A stretch of DNA of 64,000 bases from Gracilaria vermiculophylla (lineage: Eukaryota; Rhodophyta; Florideophyceae; Gracilariales; Gracilariaceae), in NCBI GenBank assembly GCA_019155205.2, contig JAHNZQ020000181.1, positions 817,513 to 881,512 on the forward strand, read 5' to 3'. Below, in pieces: positions 1-12,266 of this stretch. The notes under the pieces are model-generated. The model was not told the DNA's origin, did not search any database, and saw nothing but the letters and a program-made list of their open reading frames with translations. Position numbers and translations under genes: made by a program. Numbering within the stretch: the first letter of the stretch is position 1; every line of letters begins with the position of its first letter.

Positions 1-235
1 CAACCGGCCCTCGTGAAATAACACGCAATAGTTTAAACTACTAATCTGCGCATTCAGTCAGACCAGTCAACATAGACGGGCAAGTAAACAATGTGGGAAG
101 TAATGCAAGTCTTTTTGTAGCAATTCAAGCTTCGAGGATCAAATCGATATCTCGAAAGGCTGTTCAAGAATTTCTGGCTGCACGAGAAGCATGCGGAGAT
201 ACTGTAAATTCTTCGCCTGCATTATTTGCTACTTC

Positions 236-1082
236 TGAAGTGCAACGCCCCCAAGGGAGGTTTCTCTCAGGACTTTTGCGGTTCACCGAATCCCGGTTAG
301 GCCGCACATTCGAGAGCGATTAACGTTACTATTGCAATTCGCGTCTGTTTGCGCAGTGAGTTACGGAGTCACCAATCAGGCGCCTGTCGTACGACGTGGC
401 ACACGCGCAGCAACTGCGCGCGGCCCGATGGCTACGGTATGGGCGCTGGTTGGCACCGACCTTGCACGGTTGATTTAGTATTTTTCGTTATTTTATTTAT
501 TTATTTCACCCGTTTCGGCCCTAGAGCTACAGAACTTAGCGCGACGGCACTTTGGCTATCGCGCCCAGTAGACCGCACGAAGCGGAATCTTTGGTCTGCA
601 CTTGTCGCCCACGCGGGTATCTCTTTCCACCTCGGAAAAGTACGCCGTGGCCTACGGACGTCAACCGCTCGTGACGCCGAGAACCATTGTGTGGACTATT
701 CTTTCCTTCTTTTAGGTTCACCCTCGTACTAGATTATGCCCACCGGACTTCCAGTTTACCTCTTTCGGACTAATCCCACCACCCGCTCAACGCGGCTTGC
801 CGGATAGCTGCGCGACCTAATATATTACCCGGTTGCGCCGAGATACCTCGACGCATTACAGGGAATTTCACCGTACTCACGGAAATTGCCTCGATCACAG
901 GACGTGCCGGTTCCTCGGTTTCTTCATTTGTCCTCCTCTTGCTCTCGTTGCCACGGCTTGGTCCCTAAGTTACGCCCGGCTCCTGATCCTCTCCCGAAAA
1001 AGGCTCTGCTCCCGAATTACCTCGCGAGAGGGAGGCTGGGAGATCCTTCGTGGTAGTATCCCCTTGGGGTTCTTGCACTACA
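236..1082 (+). repeat. 5' LTR of gypsy I
   Basis: It aligns along its whole length with 10991-11842 and partly with 12640-13067. The left end reads TGAAGTGCAA and the right end TTGCACTACA, so the termini form a 10-bp inverted repeat with one mismatch, in the TG...CA form expected of LTRs. The interior has an AT-rich TTTATTTATT block around 490-505. Confidence 0.85.
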
Positions 1083-1086
1083 AAAG

Positions 1087-1104
1087 TGGTTTCCCGACTT
1101 AGAA
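1087..1104 (+). other. Candidate primer-binding site of gypsy I
   Basis: Four bases after the 5' LTR end the sequence reads TGGTTTCCCGACT. A PBS pairs with a tRNA 3' end and so normally starts with TGG. The matching tRNA is not identified. Confidence 0.4.
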
Positions 1105-1204
1105 ACAAAAATTGACCGGCAGATCCTCCTTGAGGTCCTTTTTCCTTTTCATTTGTTGTCCACTTTGAAATTCACCCGTTGACCGAATTTCACCGTCGTG
1201 ATGG

Positions 1205-3010
1205 ATGCCTTCGATGGGACGGACGCTCACTGGAGCCGAGCCGGTAACGACCAGGAGCCGGTCCCACCAAGGGAACAAGGAGCGCCACGAGTTGACTCTC
1301 GAGAAAACTGGTGCAGCTGAGGTGGACCGTGGAATGCTGACGGCTGAGCCCAATACCTTTTCACGGGGAGCCGGGCCATCAACAGCCATTGAGGTGGTAT
1401 CCCTGCCGCCGCGGTTGGTATACAGGGCTTACGTGGTTCGTTTGGAAAATCAGATCCGCAACTTGCGGCTAACCCAGAAAGCCCTGGCTGACGAACTGGA
1501 GTCACGCCGAGGGCAATCGAAGAGGGTTTCGACGAAAGTCGCCTAGGGGCTCCGCGTTCTGCGGTCTGATGTCAATACGATCCTGAAAATTTTTGGCGCA
1601 CCGGCGTCTTACGTCAAGGGCGTGGATGATCGATGCAATTGAGTACGAGCCCGGCTAGGAACGGTCAAGAAAGCTGTGTTTGCTTCCGCATCCGTGGCGC
1701 AAACCACTGGCTCTCAGTGTGATGAACGCCGGGAGGCTCAGAATGGCCGCAAGAAGAGAAACAACAGAAGGAACCGCGAGCAACACAGGAACGCCTCCTC
1801 GGACTTGAAATCGATTTACCAAGATTCTGAGACCTCACAAAGTGATTTTGACAATCACCGCCCGAAGCGGAGTTTCCGTTCCGAACGATCGTTGGCCACC
1901 TTTAGGGTAATCCAATCCTGGTCAAAGTGTTGAAAACATCCCGGGCTTCAAATATTGAAGCCCACTAATTCCTTTTATAAGGAGTTTGTTTCATACCGAT
2001 ATTGTCAGTTGGAAGATTCCCCAGTAGGCAGAACACCGCGTAACACGGGTAAAATGAAGGACTACATCAAGCGAATGCAGCTCTTCATATGGAATCAGAA
2101 CTTTATTGATGACGATCCAATCTTGGTACTCGACTTCCTAGCGCGTTTTGTCGCGGAATTCGATATCCTCAACATGAGTGGGGTCCAAGCATATCTGGGA
2201 TTACTTTCCTTCTTATGTGGGGTCACTGGAGACCAATACCTCTCAATTTGAGGTTCACCTCGGGCATCCGAGGGAGAAGTAACTTGTCGGCCTGAGGCCG
2301 TTCAGTACCTCTTGCGTTCTCACGCGACTAGCATCGCAGTTCAGTCAGCTATCCTTGCACTGCGCGATACTCGCCAGCGCGCTGGAGAACTGGAGACCGA
2401 CTACTCGGTACGTCTGAACCAGGCTTTCCACCGCTGTGGAAATGTTTACCCCGCAGAAGAACGCAGCACGATGTTTATTGGTGGGTTGGATCCGGCAATA
2501 AAGACGCTCGTTGCCAGTTACCAGGGAAGTCACCCTGGGGTGGGATATCTGGAGCTGGTCCAACTCGCCGGCGCAGAGGGAGATACACTCCGTGCGAGAA
2601 ACGACGGTTACCGGGCCGAAGGGGGCGAAGGCACTGACAATCGGTTCAGATACCCCCCTCTTTGACTGAGCGCCGATGATACGCCCAAATCCGGCCATGA
2701 CGGCGTGCATCTTCTTCACGATGATCGTTAGCCAGTCCCGACATCGGAATAATCGTCGACGACGGAAGGCTCGTACGGTACAGCAACGGGAGCTCCGCTG
2801 GGGGCAAGGGCTCTCTTCATGGGTGATATCCGAGCCCCGGCCGCTCCCCTTCCGTACGCCAATGGAATAAAGAGGGTTTAGCACCGTGGTTGGGTTGATA
2901 CCCGGAATACCGGTGGGTCAGCCGAAAACTGGAACGTCGCTCTTCGCGTCCTTCCATCTGGAGTTGTCTGCCACTTGTGCTTCACTCAAGGACACAACTC
3001 TCCGCAATGC
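1205..3010 (+). pseudogene. gag of gypsy I, degenerate
   Basis: Four open stretches, 1205-1546, 1676-1933, 1955-2251 and 2312-2665, and a CCHC zinc knuckle at 2969-3010 all lie in the same reading frame, separated by stops, so they look like one ancestral gag. The first stretch has a short heptad-like coiled coil (about residues 80-100). The stretches from about 2050 to 2600 have the helical pattern of a retrotransposon capsid domain, including the DYSVRLNQAF and MFIGGLDPAIK blocks. The knuckle reads CHLCFTQGHNSPQC, a perfect C-X2-C-X4-H-X4-C nucleocapsid motif that binds nucleic acid. The true start is uncertain; an ATG at 1205 follows the LTR closely enough. Confidence 0.72.
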
Positions 3011-3349
3011 CTTCTTTCGTTAAAGAAGATGGCGTAGGTGGTGGCCAATTCCGGAGCCCTGTTCCGGAAAAAGAAGGCAGCAGTGCCGATGACGTCGTAT
3101 CTTCGCGCGAAAATGGATTTTGCCCGACGCTTTGCCCCACGCCCCGCTCTTGCAGCAGCAGCTAGCGCCAGGGACGACAAGATCATTTATCGACCATTAT
3201 GGAAGTTCTGCCTACGCCACTCGTGGGTTCAATCACCCTCAACTGGATGAAGCCGTCGTTGTGCAGGAATCAGGGCGAGAGCCCGAAGTGACGCCCGTTC
3301 AGGGAAAGTAACTGAGAAAGTCTCCCCTCAAGGAGAGGCGTCCTCAGAG

Positions 3350-3730
3350 ATGAGGCTGACATCGCCCAAGGCGCGGCCGCCTTGCTCCGCGGTGAAAATC
3401 ATTCCAAGGAGAGACACCGCAGACGCGGATTCTGAGCACTTAAGTGTTCTGCGTCGACCGTGGAAACGGATAAAGCATAACCGGATCCTAGATCGAGCCT
3501 TATTGATAGCGAAGCGGAACTATAAGGTTTACAGTGATCTCGGACTGCACACAAAGTACACGGTGAGATTTTTCACGGTCCTCAACACTGGAGCGGGGCC
3601 GAATTTCGATATCGAGTCGGTACTACCTCCGCTTCACCCGTCTCACATTCACACTGAAGCGATGCCCGACGTCTCAGAAGCAAACAACAATCCGTCACAA
3701 ACGGTGGGCAATATTGACCTGGGTGTCTGA
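3350..3730 (+). pseudogene. Aspartic protease of gypsy I, catalytic Asp lost
   Basis: The open stretch encodes 126 residues. Residues 76-86 read TVLNTGAGPNF, which matches the retropepsin active-site pattern (hydrophobic)-D-T-G-A-G, but the catalytic aspartate is replaced by asparagine (codon AAC at 3584-3586, one transition from GAC). In the family this Asp activates the water for peptide bond cleavage during Gag-Pol maturation, so this copy should be inactive. It lies between gag and RT as expected. Downstream 3731-4480 continues as broken protease-to-RT linker with no clean motif. Confidence 0.65.
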
Positions 3731-4499
3731 TTGGGCAGAATGATGGTCAAGCTCACCTTCATTTTGTCCCGTTCTCTGGCCGCACCAATCATCCTCGGAT
3801 GCGACTAGTGCGACAGGTTCGTAGAGGCTATCCCTTCTCGCCTGAAAAAGGTGGAGTTGGAAAAGCGGTCGTTAATTTCTATCTTCCGACAACCGCTTCG
3901 GCCGGACGCGAAAAAGCAGGTACCCCTTCCAGCCGCGTGGGAATCGCCGCCGGGGACCTAGGAGTCGACCAAGCTCCGCGCTGGGTCATCAGTGACGATA
4001 CCCCCCCGCCATGCAGTTCCTTGTTCATATCAACTTCCGGCAACATGGTTTGAGTCTTGTTCAGCCGTTGATCTTGTTGCATGAACAGAGTCGCCTCACC
4101 ATCGCAAACGGAATCATGAACGTCGTGCTGAACTGCCCATTTGGGACTTTTGTCGCAAATGTCGGCAACACACCCCATTGTTTGGCTAAACACCAAGTGG
4201 TTGGTTCCGTCACGCAACATCCGTTGGCGATGATCCCTACAAGGGTGAAAGCCGCCCAGGTACTTGGGCTCGTGATGTCGGAAGATAGGAGAGCGCCCAT
4301 CGCAAAGGTGAACTCCACCACCGGTGGATTTACCGGTCTACCGGAAGCTACCGTGGAAACGGGAAAGCCTGATTGCCAGGTTCTTCCGGCCTCGCCGACC
4401 CCACGTCCGATAAGCTATGACCGGATTGCCCTCGTGAGAGCTCTAAAAGAACTGGACTTGTCCCGTGTCCCCGCCTCGCATTGAGAGAGTCTCCGCGCG

Positions 4500-5941
4500 A
4501 TGTTGCGGGAATTTTCCTCGATGCGGAATGGCTCGCCTGGCGAGATTACCTGCATCGAGAATCAGATAGATTTGTTATCGAACACTCGGCCAATTTGGCA
4601 ATCTCAATACAAAGCAGAGCCGAAGGCTCGGGAGGAGGAAGAATTTCAAGTGAAGCGCAGGCTCTGTTCCGGGGTCAAAGAGCCAGCACAATCTTCGTGG
4701 GCGTCTCCCGTGGTCCTGGCGCTTAAAACGGATGGGTCATGGAGGTTCTGCGGGGACTATTGCCGGCTTAATGCCTCGACTGTCTGGGATACCCACCCGA
4801 TTACTGGCATGGACGAGGGCATAGACTCCGTCGGTGATGCTACCGCGTTCAAGGCTCTTGACACCAGTTGGGGCTACTAGCAGGTTCCTGTCAGGGAGGA
4901 GGACCGTGACAAAACGGCGTTTGTGTGACATTATGGGTTCTAACGCTTGAAGCGGATGCCTTTTTGTCTGACCAATGCACTCGCAACCTTCCGGAGGGTT
5001 ATCGATGTTCTTATTAATCGATTCAAATGGTGGGCTTGCCTCGTGTACCTAGACGACATAATCATCTTTTACAACAACATGGACGAACATCGCATACATT
5101 TTGCGGGACGTGATGATGGTATTGCGTGACGCAGGTATCACCACAAAGCTCAGAAAGTGTGAGTTCACTACAGATAACGTGCAGTATATGGGTCACATCA
5201 TCCGTCCCGAACGGCCTTTGATTGAAAGAGTTCGAGTAACGTCCCTCACTGAGGAGCAAGAAACCCGGACGCAAACGGAATTGAGATCCTTCCTGGGATC
5301 ATTCAACGTCTATCGACGGTGCATACCAAATTTCTCGGATACCGCTGCACCGCGTAACGCGTTCTAGGGAAAAGAGCAGCCGCCGAAACTCTCACCGATT
5401 ACCACCGATCAGTCGGCTGCGTACCAGTCCCTGATCAGGGCAATTACAAGAGCTCCAATCTTGTCACTCCTCACGTTCGGCCTCTCGTACCCGAAGGATA
5501 CGGATTACAGCTATCACGAAGTGGTTTGTGCACTGTCTCAGGCAATCCTCTAAAGGGAATGCAAACCAATCGGATATTGGTACAGGACTCTCTCAAAGTT
5601 CACGAGAGGAACTATTACGTGTCGAAAAAAGAGTGCCTCGCCGTAGTATCAGCGCTCTCCATATTCCACCTCTATCTAATTGGGGTGCACTTCCACGTAT
5701 TCACGGATCATTCCTCTTTGAGGTGGCTGATGAATATTGTCGATCCATCAAGCCACTTAGTGCGTCGAGACTTCGCCGGGTGGAAGTCAGATTCGACGCG
5801 GTTTACAAAAAGAGCTTGCAGAATGTGCAACCCGATGCCCTATCTCGTTTGCCCACAAAAGGAGAAGCCGTCGGCGACGCCGACGATGATGAAATCCCCT
5901 GCTTCGCTACCGAGGACACAACCCCGGAGGCTCCGCAGTAG
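4500..5941 (+). pseudogene. Reverse transcriptase and RNase H of gypsy I, degenerate
   Basis: Reading across several frames, the RT palm is easily recognised: WASPVVLALKTDGSWRFCGD (about 4699-4758), then the DTHPI...MDE block, a stop at 4878-4880, QVPV, the MPF.LTNALATFRRV block and the catalytic YLDD at 5046-5057. The thumb follows to about 5230. RNase H is marked by HERNYYVSKKECLAVV near 5600-5650 and VFTDHSSLRWL near 5697-5730. The catalytic YLDD is intact although the frame is broken at least three times (near 4880, 4930 and 5130). The protein would copy element RNA into DNA and remove the RNA strand. Confidence 0.82.
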
Positions 5942-6075
5942 GCCCCCGATGGGGTCAATCCCGACGATATCGACGAGCTTCTCGCTTTTAACGACGTCGA
6001 GCCATACCCGCAGGGTAAGTTCACGCCGATCTGTACGGGGTAAATGATCCGAGAACAGTTCGGGGACCATTCTGC

Positions 6076-7440
6076 GTGGCGTTACGTGCCCGTCTGAACG
6101 GCGGGGAGGACCTAACTTTCGAGGTCAACGACTCGGGCTACCTGGTCCGGAAAGCAGAGCGTCACCGAAAAATTGTGGTGCCCCACTCCCTCCAACCCAG
6201 GATCTCTCAAGTGTTACATTATTCAAAACTCGGTGAACATCCGGGTGGGAGAACACTTTATCTAACCCTTTGCAGGGACTTTTAATGGCCCACGATGGCG
6301 GTGAACTGTTACGTCACTGTGCCGTTCTGCACACAATGCGCAAGGAACCAGGTCGAAGTCCGGATGCATTCCAACAAGTTGAAGCTTTTCCCTGCCAGGG
6401 CTCCTCTCGAGTTTGTTGCAATCGACATTCTCGGTACGCTGTTGAAGTCGAAAACAGGAAACACCTTTCTGCTCGTAATTATCCACCGCTTCTCGAAGCT
6501 GGTTCGGACAGTTCCCCTACGGACGATTTTCGCCTTCGTGGTTGCACAAGCCTTTGTAACGCACTGCTTCTTCGTTTACGGACCTCTTGTCGAGGTATTA
6601 TCCGACGACGGCAAGCAATTGGCGTCGCGATTCTTTCAAGACGTCTGCCGCGTACCTGATGTGAGGAACCCATTTCCGAAGACCTATCACCCGCAAACTA
6701 ACGGTAAGGACGAACGATTCAACCGTGCACGTCTTGCGTCATTGCGCAACTGTGTCGCGGATCACCCCACCTTGTGGGATATCTTTACGGATGCCGTGAC
6801 ATATGCGTACAGTATGCAGGTACACCGGAAAACGGGCCGTACTCCCTTCGAGCTGGTCTTATCACAGAAACCTCCGCCCTTTTTGGTGGATCCACATACA
6901 CAAGCGGATACCTTCCCCTCGGTCGGCGAATACCGTATGCGGTGGAATGATTGGCCTGCCAAGCTATTGCCGGTTACCCGGAAGGCGATGGTGCGCGCGC
7001 GGAACTATGATGAGAGTTTGCGCAGTCAACCACAAGAGCGTATCAACCCTGGGACCTATGAGTTTGTCCGCAAAGAGTTCTTGAACACCGCAAAGGATGG
7101 GAGTCGCCATAAACTCTCGCCCGTGGCGGACGGATCCTTCAGGGTGGTGTTCTCCGACCGCTACACGGTTGTGATCGCCGTTGGCGAGAAACAGCAACGC
7201 CTGTCCCGCGACCGCGTCGTACAAGCGCTTCCTCTCTCACATGAGGCCTCAACGACTGACCATTCTTCTGTCCCGGAACCCAGCCTTTCTAATACCACAG
7301 TCTGCCGACCTCTGGTGCATCGTAACCTCACTCGGGGACTTCTGGACCTTCCGATACTGGCGGGCGTCCCCGCTCCGCTGGCTCGCCAGCTCATGCTGCT
7401 CCGTCTACCTTTCCGTGGCATGTATCCCCACCCAATGTAG
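6076..7440 (+). pseudogene. Integrase of gypsy I, nearly continuous catalytic core
   Basis: The N-terminal HHCC zinc finger is spread over 6210-6345 (H and H near KLGEHPGG, then C and C in FCTQCARN) and is interrupted by a stop at about 6283. The open stretch 6295-7440 then gives 381 residues with the full rve core: Asp44 in FVAIDILGT, Asp104 in EVLSDDGKQ and Glu140 in YHPQTNGKDERFNR. There are 35 residues between the second Asp and the Glu, exactly the D,D-35-E spacing of retroviral integrases. A C-terminal segment near residues 270-315 resembles the DNA-binding tail that precedes chromodomains. It is the best preserved domain of this element. Confidence 0.85.
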
Positions 7441-7987
7441 GCAGCGCGCCCACAGGTTGCCGCTACGTCTATGGGTGTGGAAACCGGCCGCTCAATCGCG
7501 GTTTGGAGTTCCTCGTCGTCGTGAGGGCACGCTGTTGTTGTACCACCCCCACTCGCGGGAACAGCGCCAGACACCGGAAGACGAAAAGCATATGGCTGCA
7601 ATCGCGGACAGTCACACGGACGGATCTGTGGAGTGGGATACCGCTCCTTCGCGGACGCGTTTGCATATCCTTGAGTTGAATCGCGAACGAGCTCTTCTCA
7701 CGGACCCGGTTCAGACACAGCCAATTGGCACTATCGACGACGCCATGGCACCACCCGCTGAACCGTCGTAATCCACGTTGCAGAACTCTTTGTCCAGAGA
7801 GCCGGCCGAGCGCCAGCCTGGAATCGCACCAGAACCTCTGAAGACTGCTCCCAAAGACCGGGAAGACAAGGAAACCGAACGAACGCTTTCGTCGAAAACC
7901 CTGTTGAGGGATTTATGGCACGACGAAGGGAATCAGAAGGCTCCAAGCGTGGTACTAGCGACCCGAGTAATGGAAGTGTACATTTAA

Positions 7988-8125
7988 GAGTACGTTCTTG
8001 ACCGAGTGGTTGGGCAAGAAGTTGACTCCCAGAGAAGTGTCCAGTACCGAGTCCGTTGGAACGGATATCACCCGAGTTGCGATACATTGAGCCGATTGAG
8101 CGCCTACCCCACTCGGCGGGTTTAC
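7988..8125 (+). pseudogene. Chromodomain at the integrase C-terminus of gypsy I
   Basis: In one open frame the segment starts EYVLDRVVGQEVDS and continues VQYRVRWNGYHPSCDTL. That matches the chromodomain beta-sheet core and the W-x-G-Y pattern, although the usual WEP turn is missing. In chromoviruses this module follows the integrase and directs integration to particular chromatin marks. It is separated from the integrase frame by about 550 bp of broken linker. Confidence 0.68.
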
Positions 8126-8439
8126 ATTATCACCACAAGGCCGGAATCTCTCTGCCGGAGACACTAGATTAGTACCAAATGGGATAAGAAACCGTTTGAA
8201 CGGAAGGAACTCCACCCAATCGTGAAGTGCGCACTTTGACCATGAAACATGACCTCAAACCCCCATCTCTTTTTCGACCCTTTTATCCATCATGAGTTTT
8301 CCACCCAGCTCACTGGCTTCATGGCAAGCAAAGAGCAAGTGCAAGCAAAGAAGTCCTCAAGGCTTTTTACTGGAAGACCCGAGTCACACGCATTTTCACT
8401 GCCATCCTTTCTGGGAAGGTCCTCATGACACTGAGCGGT

Positions 8440-10132
8440 TACCCCTGCATCTTCGAAGACCGGGTACTCCCGCCAAGACGGTTCGCAAGGGTCACTTGCA
8501 TTGCGGCCACATCCCCCGATATCTTATTCGGGCGAGGCCCGACGTTTCGGAGAAACTGCGCGATGACATCGCTTCGAGGCCCTGTGCCCGCGGGATAGGC
8601 GGAGGAACCGGGACTTCCCACCGTAGAGGGTGGAGACGTTCAAGTCGCCTCGTGTGAAGAAGCGACCGGGGAAAGTTCCTCCGGGTCACCCGCCAGAGTG
8701 GCACGACTCCCGTCACGCATGGCGTCTTCCTCCATCGAGGTCTACCTCTGCACAACAGGCGCCTTGTCTACCGCATTTTTGGCTTCACCCGACTCGAGAA
8801 TACCATCTTCAAACGCTGCAGCCGGTTCGTTGTCCACCGTAGGGTCATCCTCCGCATAGTCGCGGTGATAACCGTCGGCGGCAATGTATCCACACGGGTG
8901 GTCAGCTGGGATCCTCTAGGGCGCATTGCGATAGGGCTCCCCCTCCGCGCGGCTGATCCCCGTGTACTCCCACGTATCGAAGTACACGAAATCGTCCTCG
9001 TCTGTTGTGGTAAGCCCAAGATCGGGGCCGGATCCGCGATGCGACTGACTCCGATGGGAGTTCTGTTGTAGCACTTTGTCTCAAAGGACTTCGTTGATGT
9101 AATTGAGCAACTCCAGTGTCTCTTCCTGGTTGATCTCACGCCTAAGAATGAGTCTCATGTCCACGCTATGTATGAATCTCCGCAATCGCGGTGGAACATA
9201 CCAAAGACGGTATCGGTCGTACGCTACGGCAAAGATGTGAGCCCCAGTGCGTACCACCTACTCCATGATGACGAAGAGTCTGTACCCATAACAGCAATCA
9301 TCCACCACTGCGGAGCCCCTGCATGCCAGAACCGGGGGACGCTCGACAAAACACCCCCAGTATGCTTCGACAGGGGCCCACTAACCCGAAATTGGAACAT
9401 ACCGCAACCTGCGGTAACACGGCGTGATGCGCTCCATCTCTGTGTTCTGATACGGTACGAAGGCCCGTTCCGGCTCTCTAACGCCGCTCTTTGCGTATGT
9501 AGCTATGCAGAAAGCGTGATCGGCTTTGCCATGTAAGGTACCGAAACTCAACTCGGATGAGAGGCCGCGTCCAGCTTAAAGCCTCTTGGCGTACCCGGAC
9601 GCAGCCCTGCCAATCGATGACCTCCACTTGGTGAAGCATACCGCAGTAACCACTTTTGCCGCGCTTGCGGTAGAACAGGAGGCCCGAGGGACACACGGTT
9701 CCCCATCGGGGTCTCAAAAGGTGCCCAGAACTGCCGGAGGTGCGCAATTCCGATCAACGTGCAATGGAACTCTTCCGAGGATTCGCCGCGACGGCGGGTG
9801 ATGGCATATGACGGCAACGCGATGCTGTTGCGCCAGTTCCAGTACATGGTAATCAGACCGGGAATTTCTCCGGGGAGGTTGCCCGAGTTGTCGGTATACG
9901 CAGCAATTTGCGGCTTGACGCGAACTCAAATCGGGTGGAACCAGACAGCGTGCCTCCGCATCGAGGTTATTCGCCGAGTTCTAAGGTCGGCCTCCATGAT
10001 GGCATCGTAAGTCGGCCCGAGGTGTACAGGCGCCTGCCCACGAAACACCGCACTAATTGCCCGATATGGTATGACCGGTTTTTCCGTCTTAGGCGAGTCC
10101 GAGGTCGGAGTGTCTGCATGAGCGGCTGTCAC
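8440..10132 (-). pseudogene. Degenerate antisense coding region before the 3' LTR of gypsy I
   Basis: Read on the minus strand, 10132 to 9548 is one frame with a single stop (around 9926-9928). After a frame change, coding-like sequence continues to about 9060 (ending INQEETLELLNYINEVL) and then as acidic segments to about 8440. Tryptophan, tyrosine and charged residues are spread as in a folded protein. I do not recognise the family. Its place between pol and the 3' LTR, antisense to pol, parallels the additional ORFs (aORFs) known in some plant Tat/Ogre-type gypsy elements. It could instead be a captured or nested gene fragment. Function unknown. Confidence 0.4.
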
Positions 10133-10322
10133 ACATCTTTGCGTTCCATTTCGGGGCCTCCTCTTCCGGTGGAGTGCGGCTACGCCACGAAATTGGAACC
10201 GAGCGGGAGCCGGTGAATCGCCTTTTGGGGTGGTTCAGAGTGCATTCTGTTGGAAGAAGTGCCTGTACTGTCACTGGCAACTAAATGTTCCGGGGACCAT
10301 GGGCTGCGTTGAATGTTGACTA

Positions 10323-10820
10323 TGTCTGGTACACGTGTGCAGGTGTGCTATTCGGCACGTTGTTCACTACCATATCGTTTCCAGGTGTACACATTGCAAA
10401 CTCAGCCTAATGTACACCGGATATGGTTTAGTGTAATGTGCCTCGTCATGGTAACTATACACACACATTGCTGTATGGACAAGAGTGGTGGGGGAATACA
10501 GAGAGTGTACGGTGGTTGAGTGAATTTGTGCATTGTCATGGTCTCGTGAGTGTACGGAACTGTCATGCCTTGTTGTGCCTTGCTGTTGTAAGCATTATTG
10601 AATTGTGGCTAGTACATTTATGTCATGTTACAATATGATTGGTAGTGTTGAGTGTCTCGCCTTTGTAGTGTAATTTCTGATGCAACCTAGTTGGTGCGAC
10701 TGAACCAGTATATAAGTCGTGGTCGAGGCACCTCCAAGTAAATCCAAGCTAGAGCTGGCGAACATTCTTGATATCCCTCCAACTTTCCCTTGCCCCTCTG
10801 ACCTCCAAAACGTTCGGACA
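10323..10820 (+). repeat. Probable nested solo LTR
   Basis: About 498 bp start TGTCTGG and end CGGACA, with TGTC/GACA termini. The first two thirds are TG-rich, and a TATA box (TATATAAG, 10709-10716) lies about 110 bp before the end, as in an LTR promoter. The composition differs from the surrounding gypsy I. No target duplication was found, so the exact ends are uncertain. Confidence 0.45.
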
Positions 10821-10990
10821 TGTCGCGCTCGTTGGTCGCGGTAGCAGAGGTTTTTGGAGAGGATTTGCAAGCAGTGCGCGTTTGCCGTGAAGACGGAGTT
10901 TCGGAAACCTACTGGTCGGGCGTGCTCTTATCGCTGCTTCCCACCATGGCTCTCCTTCGTCGAGGTGCGCGCTCCGTCTTAACGGGCGGA

Positions 10991-11842
10991 TGTAAAGTGA
11001 AACACCCTCCAGGGAGGTTATTCTCGGCACTTCGCCGGTTCACGGATTTCCGGTTAGGCCGCACACATGAGAACGGTCAATGTTGTATGTGCGATTCTCG
11101 TTCGTTGCGCGGTGGATTCCAAAGTAACCGACCCGGAGCGCATCACGCGCCGTGGCATACGTGCGGTAGACGCGCGCGGCCTGACGGGTATAGCATAGGC
11201 GCTGGTTAGCGCCTACGTAGCACGGTTGATTTAGTATTTTTCGCTGTTTTATTTATTTAGTTATTTCGGCCATTCTGGCTCGAGAGCTACAGTACTTAGT
11301 GCGACGGCACTTCGGCCGTCGTGCCCAGTAAACCGCACCAAGCGGGATCTTCGGTCTGAACGTGTTGCCCACGCGGGTATCTCTTTCCACCTTGGAAATG
11401 TACACTGGGAACTACGGAAGCCGATCGCCCGTGGCGCCGAGAACCATCATTTGGACTAGTCTTTTCTTCTTTCCGGTTCGCCCTCGTACGAGGTTTGCCC
11501 CACCGGACCTCCAGTTCACCCCTTCCGGATTATGGCCGTCTCCCGCTAAACGCGGTTTGCCTGATATCCACGCGTCCTAGTAAAGTAGCCGGCTGCGCTG
11601 AGATAGTACGACATATTACCGCGAGATCTCACCGTAATTTCGTAAACCGTCTCAATCGCAGGATTTGCCGGATCCCCGGTTTCTCCATTCGTCTTCCTCC
11701 CGCACGTGATGAGACTGCTTGGCCCCGGAGTTACGCCCAGCTTGTGTGCCTCGCCCAAGGAAGGCTGTGCCTCTGAACCTCCTCGCGAGAGGGAGGTTCG
11801 AACATTCTTCGTGGTCATTCTCCGCTGGGGTATTGCACTACA
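10991..11842 (+). repeat. 3' LTR of gypsy I
   Basis: Starts TGTAAAGTGAA after a short purine-rich stretch (gggcgga, possible polypurine tract) and ends TTGCACTACA, the same right terminus as the 5' LTR. It is collinear with 236-1082. Confidence 0.85.
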
Positions 11843-12266
11843 GTTTCGCGACAGTCACCGTCATGAATGGGGCCTAAAATGCCCTTGTCACAGCCAAGTG
11901 TATGTAAATACCACCCAAACGTGACATTCTCGTCGGCCCGCCGCACGTAGCCGCGTTCGGAGACTCCATATAATGAGTACCACAGACAATTCTTCTCGCA
12001 TCAGACAAAAAGCAACCCACGGCAAATCCAGTGGAAATCGAAAATGACTGCTTAACAATAGACAGACACTCTCTGTGGTGCGTTTTTCACGGAGTCGCAA
12101 CAGAATTGAAGCAGAAACCGGAATTCGGCTGTCAACCAGATGCACGCATCTTCTGGTAGTTCTCAGCGTACAGCCAAAAGTTATGTCTTCCATCCGGATT
12201 CCCGATAATTTTTTGTCCCGAAAAGATGACAGCCAAGTCGATGCAGAGATCAATATATGTATGTAG

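Larger units (their letters stand above)
236..11842 (+). mobile_element. Ty3/gypsy chromovirus (gypsy I), decayed
   Basis: LTRs of about 850 bp lie at 236-1082 and 10991-11842. Between them the order is gag, protease, RT, RNase H, integrase, chromodomain, which is the Ty3/gypsy (Metaviridae) order, and the terminal chromodomain places it with chromoviruses. All coding domains are broken by frameshifts and stops. The LTRs agree at roughly four bases in five by eye, so the insertion is old. No convincing target-site duplication is seen (flanks are acttc and gtttc). About 2.8 kb separates chromodomain and 3' LTR, much more than usual, and contains an antisense coding-like region and a probable nested solo LTR. 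The element is visibly more GC-rich than the DNA to its right. Confidence 0.88.
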
